Positions 15,090 through 21,620 are shown, counted from the first letter of the stretch. The stretch: DNA of 22,015 nt from DATHGT01 sp035317605 (GCA_035317605.1 DATHGT010000196.1:1-22015), one strand, 5' to 3'. Made by a program: numbers and translations. Notes: a model not told the origin generated them from the letters alone.

Positions 15090-15809
15090 ATGACCTTGGA
15101 CACCACCGCGATCCGTGCGCTGACGTTCGACGTGTTCGGGACTGTCGTGGACTGGCGCAGCAGTCTGATCCGCGAGGGCGAGGCCGTCGGCCGCAAGAAA
15201 GGGCTCAGCGTCGACTGGCCGGCCTTCGCCGACGCCTGGCGCGGACTCTATCAGCCGAATCTCACGAAGGTCCGCAACGGCGAGATGGCGTGGACCAAGC
15301 TCGACGAGCTGCACCGCATGGCCCTCGATCATCTGATCGTCGAGTTCAAGATCGCCGGGCTCAGCGAGGAGGAGATCGACCACTTCAACCGGGCCTGGCA
15401 TCGCCTCGACCCCTGGCCCGACTCGGTGCCCGGGCTCACGCGTCTCAAGCGGAAGTACGTGCTGGCCACGCTGTCCAACGGCAACGTGGCGCTGATCGTG
15501 AACATGGCCAAGTACGGCGGCTTGCCGTGGGACGCGGTGCTCGGCGCCGAGGTCGCGCGTCACTACAAGCCCCAGCCCGAGTGCTATCTCACCACCGCCG
15601 CCCTGCTCGGACTCCGCCCGGACCAATGCCTGATGGTCGCCGCCCACAACGGAGACCTCGCCGCCGCCAGCTCGGTCGGCCTGAAGACCGCGTTCGTCCC
15701 GCGCCCCAACGAGCACGGCCCCGGCAAAGGCCGCGACGTCACCCCCGCCCGGCAGTGGGACGTGATCGTCAAAGACTTCGAGGACCTCGCGACCCAGCTG
15801 GGCTGTTGA
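15090..15809 (+). CDS. HAD hydrolase, haloacid dehalogenase type II family
   Basis: The product is 239 residues from ATG at 15090. Earlier in-frame starts would add an unconserved, Arg-rich leader, and homology begins with RALTFDVFGTVVDWR. HAD motifs are complete: nucleophile Asp14 in FDVFGT, motif II ATLSNGN, the Lys of HYKPQPECY, and AAHNGDLAAASSVGLKTAF for motif IV. This is the pattern of L-2-haloacid dehalogenases, although the Ser of the SxN(x)2D triplet is Ala here, so an ordinary phosphatase or other hydrolase is possible. Dehalogenation beside a ring-cleaving dioxygenase would make sense in aromatic breakdown, but that is inference. Confidence 0.88.
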   Translation: MTLDTTAIRALTFDVFGTVVDWRSSLIREGEAVGRKKGLSVDWPAFADAWRGLYQPNLTKVRNGEMAWTKLDELHRMALDHLIVEFKIAGLSEEEIDHFNRAWHRLDPWPDSVPGLTRLKRKYVLATLSNGNVALIVNMAKYGGLPWDAVLGAEVARHYKPQPECYLTTAALLGLRPDQCLMVAAHNGDLAAASSVGLKTAFVPRPNEHGPGKGRDVTPARQWDVIVKDFEDLATQLGC

Positions 15810-15830
15810 CCGCAATCACCCAACGCTTAC

Positions 15831-15984
15831 CGCGGTAGGGCGAGCGGGGGTGGGGGGCCGGTCGCCGATCCGACTGACCGGCAGAGCCTTGGTGTGCGCC
15901 CCAGCTTCATGTACCGTTCGATGGCCGTTCACGCGTACACCACGGATCGCTGACCGGCCCCCCACCCTCGCTCGCCCCACCGCG
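15831..15984 (-). repeat. Palindromic intergenic element, copy C (reverse core)
   Basis: Arms 15831-15863 and 15952-15984 are complementary at 31 of 33 positions. Inner triplets GCC/GCT, inner stem GATCCG (15867-15872) with CGGATC (15943-15948), and a 70-base loop. The core is reversed relative to copies A, D and E. It sits between convergent genes (HAD stop 15809, VOC stop 16055). Bases right of the arm (GCGCCTCACGGAACG) resemble those right of copy D. Confidence 0.9.
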
Positions 15985-16054
15985 CCTCACGGAACGCGGC
16001 CAGGTGTACGCGCATCCTCGCTGGTCCGTTCCACTCGGTTGTTCGGCGTCTCAA

Positions 16055-16441
16055 TCATTCGGGCGCTGGCTGAACGAATCCGAGGACGTAGCCGTCCGGG
16101 TCACGGACGTAGAATTCGGCGCCGTAGGGCATTTGGCGCAGCGGTACCGCAAACGGAACAGCCGCAGCTATGAAGGTCGCCGAAAGCGTCTCCACGTTTT
16201 GAACGACGATGCAGGCGTCGATGAACTCGTCGCGAGCAAAAGCGGCTTGATCGCGTGGTGTAGGACGGGCGCACTGGAGATGAATATGGCAGCCGTCCCG
16301 GCTGACACTGGCGTAAAACTCCTCGTAGCAGAAATCGAGATCGAAGCCGAGTTGATCGCGATAAAAGACGAGCGAGCGCTGCAAATCGGGCACTCGGAAA
16401 ACCGGCGCGATGTAGGTGAGTCTTCCGTGAGCGTCATTCAT
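16055..16441 (-). CDS. VOC/glyoxalase-fold protein
   Basis: The product is 128 residues from ATG at 16441, with GGAGGTCC upstream. Vicinal-oxygen-chelate pattern: YIAPVFRVPDLQRSLVFYRDQLGFDLDF, then DGCHIHLQCARPT with His residues at the first metal-ligand position, VQNVETLSATFIAAAVPFAVP, and the C-terminal EFYVRDPDGYVLGFVQP where the family usually has a Glu ligand in the last strand (here G-F replaces it, so metal binding is uncertain). Members include bleomycin-binding resistance proteins, glyoxalase I and dioxygenases; a two-module single domain of this length usually forms a dimer. Base composition is less GC-rich than the neighbours, suggesting acquisition together with the genes to its right. 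Confidence 0.88.
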   Translation of the reverse strand: MNDAHGRLTYIAPVFRVPDLQRSLVFYRDQLGFDLDFCYEEFYASVSRDGCHIHLQCARPTPRDQAAFARDEFIDACIVVQNVETLSATFIAAAVPFAVPLRQMPYGAEFYVRDPDGYVLGFVQPAPE

Positions 16442-16464
16442 CGTGGACCTCCGGAAATAAACGT

Positions 16465-16632
16465 CCTCTCCCTCAGCTCAGCGTTGGAGCTATGAGCCGC
16501 CGTCAGTCTGTACTCGTCAACCTATCCGGTCGGCCTCCCAGAAATGGCCGCCGGCGATCGGTCCTCAGCACGCACAATCGGTCGTACTGATCAGCGATCA
16601 GGGCCCCCCTCAGCCACGGTCGCCGCGGTGGG
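16465..16632 (+). repeat. Dispersed ~170-bp repeat, left copy
   Basis: This 168-base stretch is about 90% identical, in direct orientation, to 19620-19790. It contains a perfect 6-bp inverted repeat CTGATC-AGC-GATCAG and ends with CGCGGTGGG, the first nine bases of the palindromic element arm, after which similarity stops. No coding sequence is evident in it. With its partner it brackets the accessory genes between 16664 and 19477. Confidence 0.85.
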
Positions 16633-16650
16633 CTGCATCGTCGCCAACTG

Positions 16651-16656
16651 TATACT
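16651..16656 (+). promoter_or_regulatory. -10-like box placing a leaderless start for the orphan antitoxin
   Basis: TATACT is a near-consensus -10 box ending 7 bases before ATG at 16664. No Shine-Dalgarno site precedes the ATG, so transcription and translation may begin at the same base. No good -35 box is seen. Confidence 0.45.
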
Positions 16657-16663
16657 CCACGCA

Positions 16664-16882
16664 ATGACCCGGGCGCTGGACGCTGCCATCGCGAAACTCA
16701 CAACGCTACCGGCTGAGGATCAGGACCGGATCGCCCGATGGCTACTCGATGAGCTTCGCGACGATGAACACTGGACTCGGCAGTTCGCGAGCTCACAGGA
16801 CGCTGTGGGTCAGCTCGCGGCCGAGGCCCAGGCTGACCGAGCCGCCGGCGGAACTACGGAACTCGATCCCGACAAGCGGTGA
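16664..16882 (+). CDS. Small antitoxin-like protein (addiction-module type)
   Basis: The product is 72 residues: MTRALDAAIAKLTTLPAEDQ, then DRIARWLLDELRDDEHWTRQF and an acidic/Ala-rich tail ending TTELDPDKR. The pattern (an LPAEDQDRIA helix, WLLDELRDDEHW, and a tail that would bind a toxin) is that of small antitoxins found upstream of RelE/ParE-type toxins. I recall this type from many genomes but cannot name a Pfam family with certainty. No intact toxin follows. Instead a GTG overlapping the stop begins a frame that soon ends, see next entry. It lies directly after the left direct repeat. Confidence 0.65.
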   Translation: MTRALDAAIAKLTTLPAEDQDRIARWLLDELRDDEHWTRQFASSQDAVGQLAAEAQADRAAGGTTELDPDKR

Positions 16883-16964
16883 AAACCTGCGCGACGCGCG
16901 CTCCTAGGCGGCGTACCGCGAGCTCCCGATACCCGGATGCGGGCCAGCGGACCGGTCGAGCGTG
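16879..16964 (+). pseudogene. Probable remnant of a RelE/ParE-type toxin
   Basis: A GTG at 16879 overlaps the antitoxin stop in the GTGA arrangement usual for toxin genes. It encodes VKTCATRAPRR and then degenerate sequence to a TGA near 16962. A second frame from 16911 reads AYRELP, the sort of segment expected shortly after the start in such toxins, so a small deletion or frameshift may have broken the gene. The rest is not recognisable. The evidence is thin and rests on position and two short peptides. Confidence 0.3.
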
Positions 16965-16977
16965 ATGTTCGACGGCC

Positions 16978-17223
16978 CTACCGGCGGCCCAGCTTCTCTT
17001 TGACCCATTCGTGGATCAACGCGGCCTCGTCGACGCCACGATGCGCCGCGGCGTCGCGGATGGCCTGGTGCTCATCGTCACTCAGTAGGACGCCGACAAC
17101 GTGGGCCCGTTGGAAAACCGGTTCTGGTACTTCCTCTAGTTCGTTCTCGAAATCGGTCACATCGTGGCGCTGCCAGAAGGCCGCCAGTTTCTGGATGGAG
17201 TCGGTCGTCGGTAGTTTCGTCAT
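16978..17223 (-). CDS. BrnA/CopG-like antitoxin
   Basis: The product is 81 residues from ATG at 17223, which overlaps the toxin stop by one base (TGATG); a GTG six codons upstream is possible. The N-terminal half KLAAFWQRHDVTDFENELEE followed by VPEPVF is the hallmark of CopG-type antitoxins of the BrnA group. The C-terminal half (VGVLLSDDEHQAIRDAAAHRGVDEAALIHEWVKEKL) is a strand-helix-helix ribbon-helix-helix that would bind the operator. The toxin-first gene order is normal for BrnT/BrnA. Confidence 0.87.
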   Translation of the reverse strand: MTKLPTTDSIQKLAAFWQRHDVTDFENELEEVPEPVFQRAHVVGVLLSDDEHQAIRDAAAHRGVDEAALIHEWVKEKLGRR

Positions 17224-17510
17224 CAACGTCGTCTCTTCCACGCGGCGTAGCGCCGCCGCTCCTTGGCAGTCATGTCACGTGCGGTGACCGGGTATCCTCT
17301 ACCGCCGGGGAACTCGATCACCACACAGAAGAGTGCGCGCCCCGCGTCGGTCTCGCCGAGCACGTAGTACACCGGATTCGGTCCGGTTGCCTTGGCGCGC
17401 AGGGTCAGCGGCGCGCCGAAACACACTTGCTCGAACTCCTCGGGCCTGACGCCGTGCTGGCCGATGTGGTCGACACGTTCTTCAGGCCACAAGACTTCGG
17501 AGATCGGCAC
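17223..17510 (-). CDS. BrnT-like ribonuclease toxin
   Basis: The product is 95 residues from a GTG at 17510; a TAG closes the frame just upstream. The pattern ERVDHIGQHGVRPEEFEQV, then a strand pair with YYVLGETDAGRALFCVVIEF, and the basic ending RGYPVTARDMTAKERRRYAAWKRRR follows the BrnT family (HGV.FEEA, G....LFVVV, R.ISAR.A...ER..Y), a small RelE-like fold RNase that stops translation. It is paired with the BrnA-like antitoxin, with stop and start overlapping by one base. A TAGAAT -10-like box six bases before the GTG may give a leaderless message. The gene also lies four bases after the HEPN-like gene, so it may be read from that transcript. Confidence 0.75.
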   Translation of the reverse strand: MPISEVLWPEERVDHIGQHGVRPEEFEQVCFGAPLTLRAKATGPNPVYYVLGETDAGRALFCVVIEFPGGRGYPVTARDMTAKERRRYAAWKRRR

Positions 17511-17514
17511 ACCA

Positions 17515-18381
17515 TCATTCTACGTCCGGCGGCCGGCCCATTCTGTCCGGCGAACGCTGCCGTTCACCTGCGACGGCCCGAGTGACCGAAGGGAGCGAGG
17601 GGGTGCCAGGTGGAACGGCCTGCGCGGCCGCGCGTCGCTCCATCCTCGCACGAAGGAAGTCAGCGTAATCCGCAAGCGACGTGAGCTGAACTTTGAAGCG
17701 AGCCGCAAGATCCGGGATGTTCGATTTGTGGAGGGAGTTCCATCCGAAGCCGTCGTATCCGAGTTCCGCAAAGGCATTGACAGCGAGGGTCGTGCACCAT
17801 GCCTGGATGTCCGCGACCAAGGCCTCCAGGTCCTGGCAGGTGAGACCCCGAGAGGTGAGCTGCCCATGAAACATCTTGTTCCTATGGTCGATCGCCTCGT
17901 CCAGCCGCGGCTTGAGACGGGCGTAATCCTGACCTACGAGCGCTTCGACCGACCGCGGATAGAGGGCATCGAAGCCAGCGAGAAAGCTCTCAAAATAGAC
18001 ACGGTGACTGGCTGCAAGGGTGTTACGCAGCCTGGCAAAGTCCGACGGCCCGAAAGCTGGGAACTGGTAGACCAGGTGCGTGAAGAGCTTCCGGATCTGC
18101 CGCTCCGCCTTGATGACGGACAGTGCGAAGGCGTCCACGCCTCGAGTCTCGGCACTCGAGCTGAGGATCAAGTAAACCGTCGCGAACTCGCTTGCCACAT
18201 TCACCATGTGTCTGCCGAACGTATCAAGTTTCAGCTGCGTAGTCCCGAGCGGAGCGAGGGCCACGTCTGCCGCAAACCGTTGTTGGGCAGCTCTAGCGCT
18301 CCTCCGGTTCGCCGGCCGCACGCCATGCTTCGAAGTCGCGAACTCGGAGCTCAAACGTTCGCTTAAACGCTTCAGGGTCAA
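17515..18381 (-). CDS. HEPN-like (R-x4-H) protein, candidate RNase
   Basis: The open frame allows 288 residues from a TTG at 18381 (GGAG five bases upstream, 89-base overlap with the previous gene). A GTG at 18264, just after that gene, is an alternative giving ~249 residues. The core is helical: GRHMVNVASEFATVYLILSS, SVIKAERQIRKLFTHLVYQ, then AIDHRNKMFHGQLTSRGLTC. Arg167-NKMF-His172 is an R-x4-H motif, the catalytic signature of HEPN ribonucleases, in the usual place near the start of the last long helix. HEPN RNases act in toxin-antitoxin, abortive-infection and CRISPR systems. The C-terminal 35 residues are Pro/Arg-rich and look non-conserved. It follows the 394-residue unknown gene and probably forms a two-gene unit with it. 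Confidence 0.65.
   Translation of the reverse strand: MTLKRLSERLSSEFATSKHGVRPANRRSARAAQQRFAADVALAPLGTTQLKLDTFGRHMVNVASEFATVYLILSSSAETRGVDAFALSVIKAERQIRKLFTHLVYQFPAFGPSDFARLRNTLAASHRVYFESFLAGFDALYPRSVEALVGQDYARLKPRLDEAIDHRNKMFHGQLTSRGLTCQDLEALVADIQAWCTTLAVNAFAELGYDGFGWNSLHKSNIPDLAARFKVQLTSLADYADFLRARMERRAAAQAVPPGTPSLPSVTRAVAGERQRSPDRMGRPPDVE
17517..17522 (-). promoter_or_regulatory. -10-like box before the BrnT-like toxin
   Basis: On the minus strand TAGAAT lies six bases before the GTG start at 17510, inside the stop region of the HEPN-like gene. No good -35 box is seen. Confidence 0.35.
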
Positions 18382-19477
18382 AGTACTCCAGGATCATCTC
18401 GTTCGACCTGAAGAAGAAGCCGATCAACTCTAACCAGGGCCGGAGTTCAATATCCCCGTCGATCCGAAACAGCTTTTGCTTCTGGCATCTCGTTACGTCT
18501 GGAAGGTGCGTATCAACACGCGACGCATACTCGCCGCATGGATACACCTTGACAGCGCCATCAAGATGCCGAAGCTGCCTCAGTCTGACGTCACGTTCGC
18601 TGTGAATATAGCGATTCAATACGAAGGGGCCGAAAACGTAGTCTGGTTCCGAAACCTCCTCAACCTGAAACGTCTTGATTCCATCCCGGTGAGTCCAGAG
18701 AAAGTCCGTAAACCGCAGCTTGTTCGACAGCCCGAACAGCGAGTGTTGATTGCGGCCGACCACAGTGAGCCCCACCGCGTTGGGATCGTCAAGCGCAGCT
18801 GCGTCCCAGGGAGGGCCGTACCAGGCATCCAGTTCCATCATGCGCTCGTAGAACTCGCGTGGGATCAGGCGCGAATGGTCTAGTGCGACCCTGCACGTGT
18901 TCCCGTTTGAGGAAGCGACATAGTTCGCGAGCCGCCCAAGAAAGTCGAAATTGGGGCCAGCGGTAAAGTTCTTTCGCAGAAACTGATGGTAGTACAGGGC
19001 GTGCTCTTTGTAGAGGATCGTGCCGTCGGTGAGCTTGAATCGATCGTCGAGGATCAAGAGGTCGTCGTCATCTAGCAGGGGTGCGAGCTCCGGATACGTC
19101 TTCAACACCTCTCCGTTAGCCGGTTTAAGTCGAACAACCTCTCTGAAGTCGCGTCCCAGCAGTGCAATCCGCCATTCAACGATTGTCGGAGCAAGGCGCG
19201 CAACCGCGTCATTTCGATCCGTGAGCGGCATCACCGGCGTCTCAAGACGTCTGAAGCCTTCCGTAATACACCGCGCTAGCTCACATATTTCCTGATCGGA
19301 TACCGCACTAAGAAGACTACGCGCCTCCTGCTCGAGCGTCTGAAACGGCTTTGAGATCGGGTGGCGCTTGCCCGCCGAATAGTTACGCAGAAAGAGCGGC
19401 GAGACGTCATGTCGGTGTGCCATCGCCTTTAGCTCGGCGAGCAGCTTGGTGTCGAGCGGAAGGTCTTCGGGACGCAT
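18293..19477 (-). CDS. Uncharacterised 394-residue protein paired with HEPN-like gene
   Basis: The ATG at 19477 is preferred; a TTG six codons upstream is possible, and neither has a strong Shine-Dalgarno site. The N-terminal 90 residues are helical (LLAELKAMAHRHDVSPLFLRNYSAGKRHP, the last part basic). The middle has acidic DDDDLLILDDRFKLTDG, and the rest is mixed with many aromatic residues and three Cys in VYPCGEYASRVDTHLPDVTRCQ. The C-terminal half contains WLELIGFFFRSNEMILEYFDP. I recognise no domain, signal peptide or membrane segment. Codons and bases are clearly less GC-rich than in the metabolic genes. Its 3' end overlaps the longest form of the HEPN-like gene by 89 bases, which argues for coupled expression. 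By position it may be the partner, sensor or antitoxin of the HEPN protein (inference). Confidence 0.75.
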   Translation of the reverse strand: MRPEDLPLDTKLLAELKAMAHRHDVSPLFLRNYSAGKRHPISKPFQTLEQEARSLLSAVSDQEICELARCITEGFRRLETPVMPLTDRNDAVARLAPTIVEWRIALLGRDFREVVRLKPANGEVLKTYPELAPLLDDDDLLILDDRFKLTDGTILYKEHALYYHQFLRKNFTAGPNFDFLGRLANYVASSNGNTCRVALDHSRLIPREFYERMMELDAWYGPPWDAAALDDPNAVGLTVVGRNQHSLFGLSNKLRFTDFLWTHRDGIKTFQVEEVSEPDYVFGPFVLNRYIHSERDVRLRQLRHLDGAVKVYPCGEYASRVDTHLPDVTRCQKQKLFRIDGDIELRPWLELIGFFFRSNEMILEYFDPEAFKRTFELRVRDFEAWRAAGEPEER

Positions 19478-19619
19478 GGATCTCAGTCTGCCCAACTAGA
19501 ATTCGAGAGCGGGATACGCAGACCTGCGTTACACCGCAGCAGCCCGATGGTGTCCCGGCCCGATTCGCGTCCCGCGATTGCTCGGTTCTCTTGCCGTTTC
19601 CGCAATTTGTTCTCCGGTG

Positions 19620-19790
19620 CCTCTCCCTCGGCTCAGCGTTGGGGCTACGGGCCGCCGTCAGTCTATACCCGTCAGCCTATCCGGTCGGCCCCGTCCGGCA
19701 ATGGCCGCCGGCGATCGGTCCTCAGCACCCACAAACGGTCGTACTGATCAGCGATCAGGGCCGCGCTCAGCCACGGCCGCCGCGGTGGGG
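19620..19790 (+). repeat. Dispersed ~170-bp repeat, right copy
   Basis: Direct-orientation partner of 16465-16632 (about 90% identical). Here the repeat runs straight into palindromic element D, whose left arm starts at 19781, so the last ten bases belong to both. It also holds the CTGATC-AGC-GATCAG inverted repeat. The gene-free stretch 19478-20080 contains this repeat and element D; 19496-19619 and 19933-20080 show nothing I can name. Confidence 0.85.
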
Positions 19791-19932
19791 CGAGCGGGGG
19801 TGGGGGCCGGTCAGCGATCCGTGGTGTACGCGTCAACGGCTCTCCCACGGTTCACGAAGCGAGCGCGCACTCCGTCGCCCTGCCGGTCAGTCGGATCGTC
19901 GACCGGCCCCCACCCCCGCTCGCCCCACCGCG
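19781..19932 (+). repeat. Palindromic intergenic element, copy D
   Basis: This is the most perfect copy: arms 19781-19812 and 19901-19932 are complementary at all 32 positions. Inner triplets AGC (19813-19815) and GTC (19898-19900), inner stem GATCCG (19816-19821) with CGGATC (19892-19897), and a 70-base loop containing CGAAGCGAGCGCGCAC, which copy E shares almost exactly. It lies downstream of the TusA-MetE gene and upstream of the 394-residue gene. Confidence 0.92.
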
Positions 19933-20080
19933 CCTCGCGCAACGATCGGTAGCCAACGCAAGCGCTCCCGTCGGAAAGAAACTCGGCGAGCTTCGCGCCG
20001 CCGACAACGCCTCATCTGGCCATCCAGCTTGGCTGCTGAACGAGTCCCAGCCCGGACCACCGCGGCCCGCGGGTGCGGGC

Positions 20081-21601
20081 TCAGCCGCGGCGGAGGATCC
20101 TCGCGGCTTCCGCGATGACGCCCAGCTTGGCCTCGGCCACGCGGGGTGAGGCCACGGGGTTGTCGGCGAAGGTGGCGAAGCCGCAATCGGGCGTGAGCAG
20201 GACGCGCTCGGCGCCGAACACCTCCACCGCGCGCCGGCCGCGCGCGACGACCTCGTCGACGGACTCCACGCGCTCGTGCTTCTGGTTCACCACGCCGACT
20301 CCGATCCGCATCGCGTTGGGGAGCTCGCGCAACACGTCCAGCTCTCCCGCGCGCGGGGTGGCGAGCTCCAGGAAGAGCGTGCCGACGGGAAGGCTCGCGA
20401 GCAGCGGGAGCAGCGGGCGATAGTCGCCGGCGAGGGCGGCGCGCTCGTCGCGCGTCCAGTTGCCGCGGCACACGTGGACGCCGAGCCGCTCGCGCGGCAG
20501 GTCCGCGAGCGTCAGCTCGAGCAGCTCGCGCGCGAAGGCCAGCTCCTCGGCCGCGCCGCGCTTCTCGCCGAGCGCCCCGCACATGAAGCTGCGGGTATTG
20601 TGCCCCCCCGAGAACACCACCTCGCTGAGCACCGGCTCGTCGAGCTGGACCAGCGGCGCCCCCTCGGCCAGCAGGAAGGCCAGCTCCTCGCGCAGCACCC
20701 GTACCACGTCCTCCGCCAGGTGCTCGCGCGAGCGATACGCGCGATCGGAAATGCACTCCATCCACATCGTGCGGGTGAGCAGGTACGGGCCGGGGATCGC
20801 GACCTTCACGGGCCGGTCGGTCAGCGTGCGCGCGAACGCCAGCTCGTGGACGGCGAGCGGTCGGCTCCGTCCGAGCGGGCCGAACACCGCCGGGTGCCGG
20901 ACCTCGGACGCCGGCACGTCGAGCGAGCGCAGCTCGGCCGCGAACTCCTCCGGATCGTCGACCAGCGGAAGCAAATCGGTGAGCGGGATCAGCTGACAGT
21001 TGTCGAGCAGCCCGCCCACGAAACTCGCGTAGTTGTCGCGCCGCTGCTCGCCGTCGGTGACGACGTCGACGCCCGCCCGCACCTGCGCGTCCACCGCCAG
21101 CCGCACCGCGTCCTGCGCCGTGGCCTCGAACTCCCGATCATCGAGCCGCCCCTCGACATGCTCATGGATCGCCTGAAGCATCCACCGCGGCCGCGGCCAA
21201 CTCCCGATCCCCATCACGGCGAGCGCCGGAATGCCCACCGCCGGACCCGGCCGCGGCAGCGCGGCAGGAATCACGACGTCAACGACGCGCGAAGCGGCGA
21301 CCGCCGCGGACCGCCGCGAGGTCTCACCCACCCGCCGCTCAGCCAGCGCCCCCTTGCACACGAGAAAACTCCGCTCCCGCCCCCGCTTCGTCCACGACAC
21401 CAATTCATTCCCAGTCATCCGACACCACGCCGGAAAATCCTCCTCGACAGAAATCTCCGTCGACCGAAACTCCAACACCTGTCCGCGCTCCAACGGATCC
21501 ATATGCTGCCGAATCAACAACAGCAACCCATTCCCACAATCCAGATCCCCCCCATCAAAACCCGCATCCGCCTCGAGAAGATGTCGCTCAACCGCTTCCA
21601 T
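20081..21601 (-). CDS. TusA-like domain fused to MetE-like methionine synthase domain
   Basis: The product is 506 residues from ATG at 21601. Residues 15-85 form a TusA/SirA-like two-layer domain (GGDLDCGNGLLLLIRQHM, LERGQVLEFRSTE, VEEDFPAWCRMTGNELVSW, SFLVCKG). It lacks the canonical CPxP motif; Cys22 in the LDC segment is the nearest cysteine. Residues 125-506 are the C-terminal barrel of cobalamin-independent methionine synthase: GIGSWPRPRW, VDVVTDGEQRRDNYASF, PGPYLLTR, LVQLDEPVLSE, and the full zinc set His376 and Cys378 (GVHVCRGNW), Glu412 and Cys473 (TPDCGF). The N-terminal MetE duplication is absent, as in archaeal-type core MetE. It may methylate a thiol such as homocysteine, with the TusA part carrying sulfur or binding a partner. 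Codon use in the TusA part is richer in T than in the barrel. Confidence 0.85.
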   Translation of the reverse strand: MEAVERHLLEADAGFDGGDLDCGNGLLLLIRQHMDPLERGQVLEFRSTEISVEEDFPAWCRMTGNELVSWTKRGRERSFLVCKGALAERRVGETSRRSAAVAASRVVDVVIPAALPRPGPAVGIPALAVMGIGSWPRPRWMLQAIHEHVEGRLDDREFEATAQDAVRLAVDAQVRAGVDVVTDGEQRRDNYASFVGGLLDNCQLIPLTDLLPLVDDPEEFAAELRSLDVPASEVRHPAVFGPLGRSRPLAVHELAFARTLTDRPVKVAIPGPYLLTRTMWMECISDRAYRSREHLAEDVVRVLREELAFLLAEGAPLVQLDEPVLSEVVFSGGHNTRSFMCGALGEKRGAAEELAFARELLELTLADLPRERLGVHVCRGNWTRDERAALAGDYRPLLPLLASLPVGTLFLELATPRAGELDVLRELPNAMRIGVGVVNQKHERVESVDEVVARGRRAVEVFGAERVLLTPDCGFATFADNPVASPRVAEAKLGVIAEAARILRRG

Positions 21602-21620
21602 CACACCCACCCCATCCGGA

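Noticed and set aside
14985..15090. Upstream starts for the HAD gene.
   Set aside because: They would add an Arg/Gly-rich leader without similarity, and the first overlaps the LigB start and the palindrome. Homology begins a few residues after ATG at 15090.
19781..19932. Palindromic elements as integron attC sites.
   Set aside because: The RYYYAAC/GTTRRRY ends and extrahelical bases of attC sites are absent, no integrase is seen, and most copies do not separate single promoterless cassettes.
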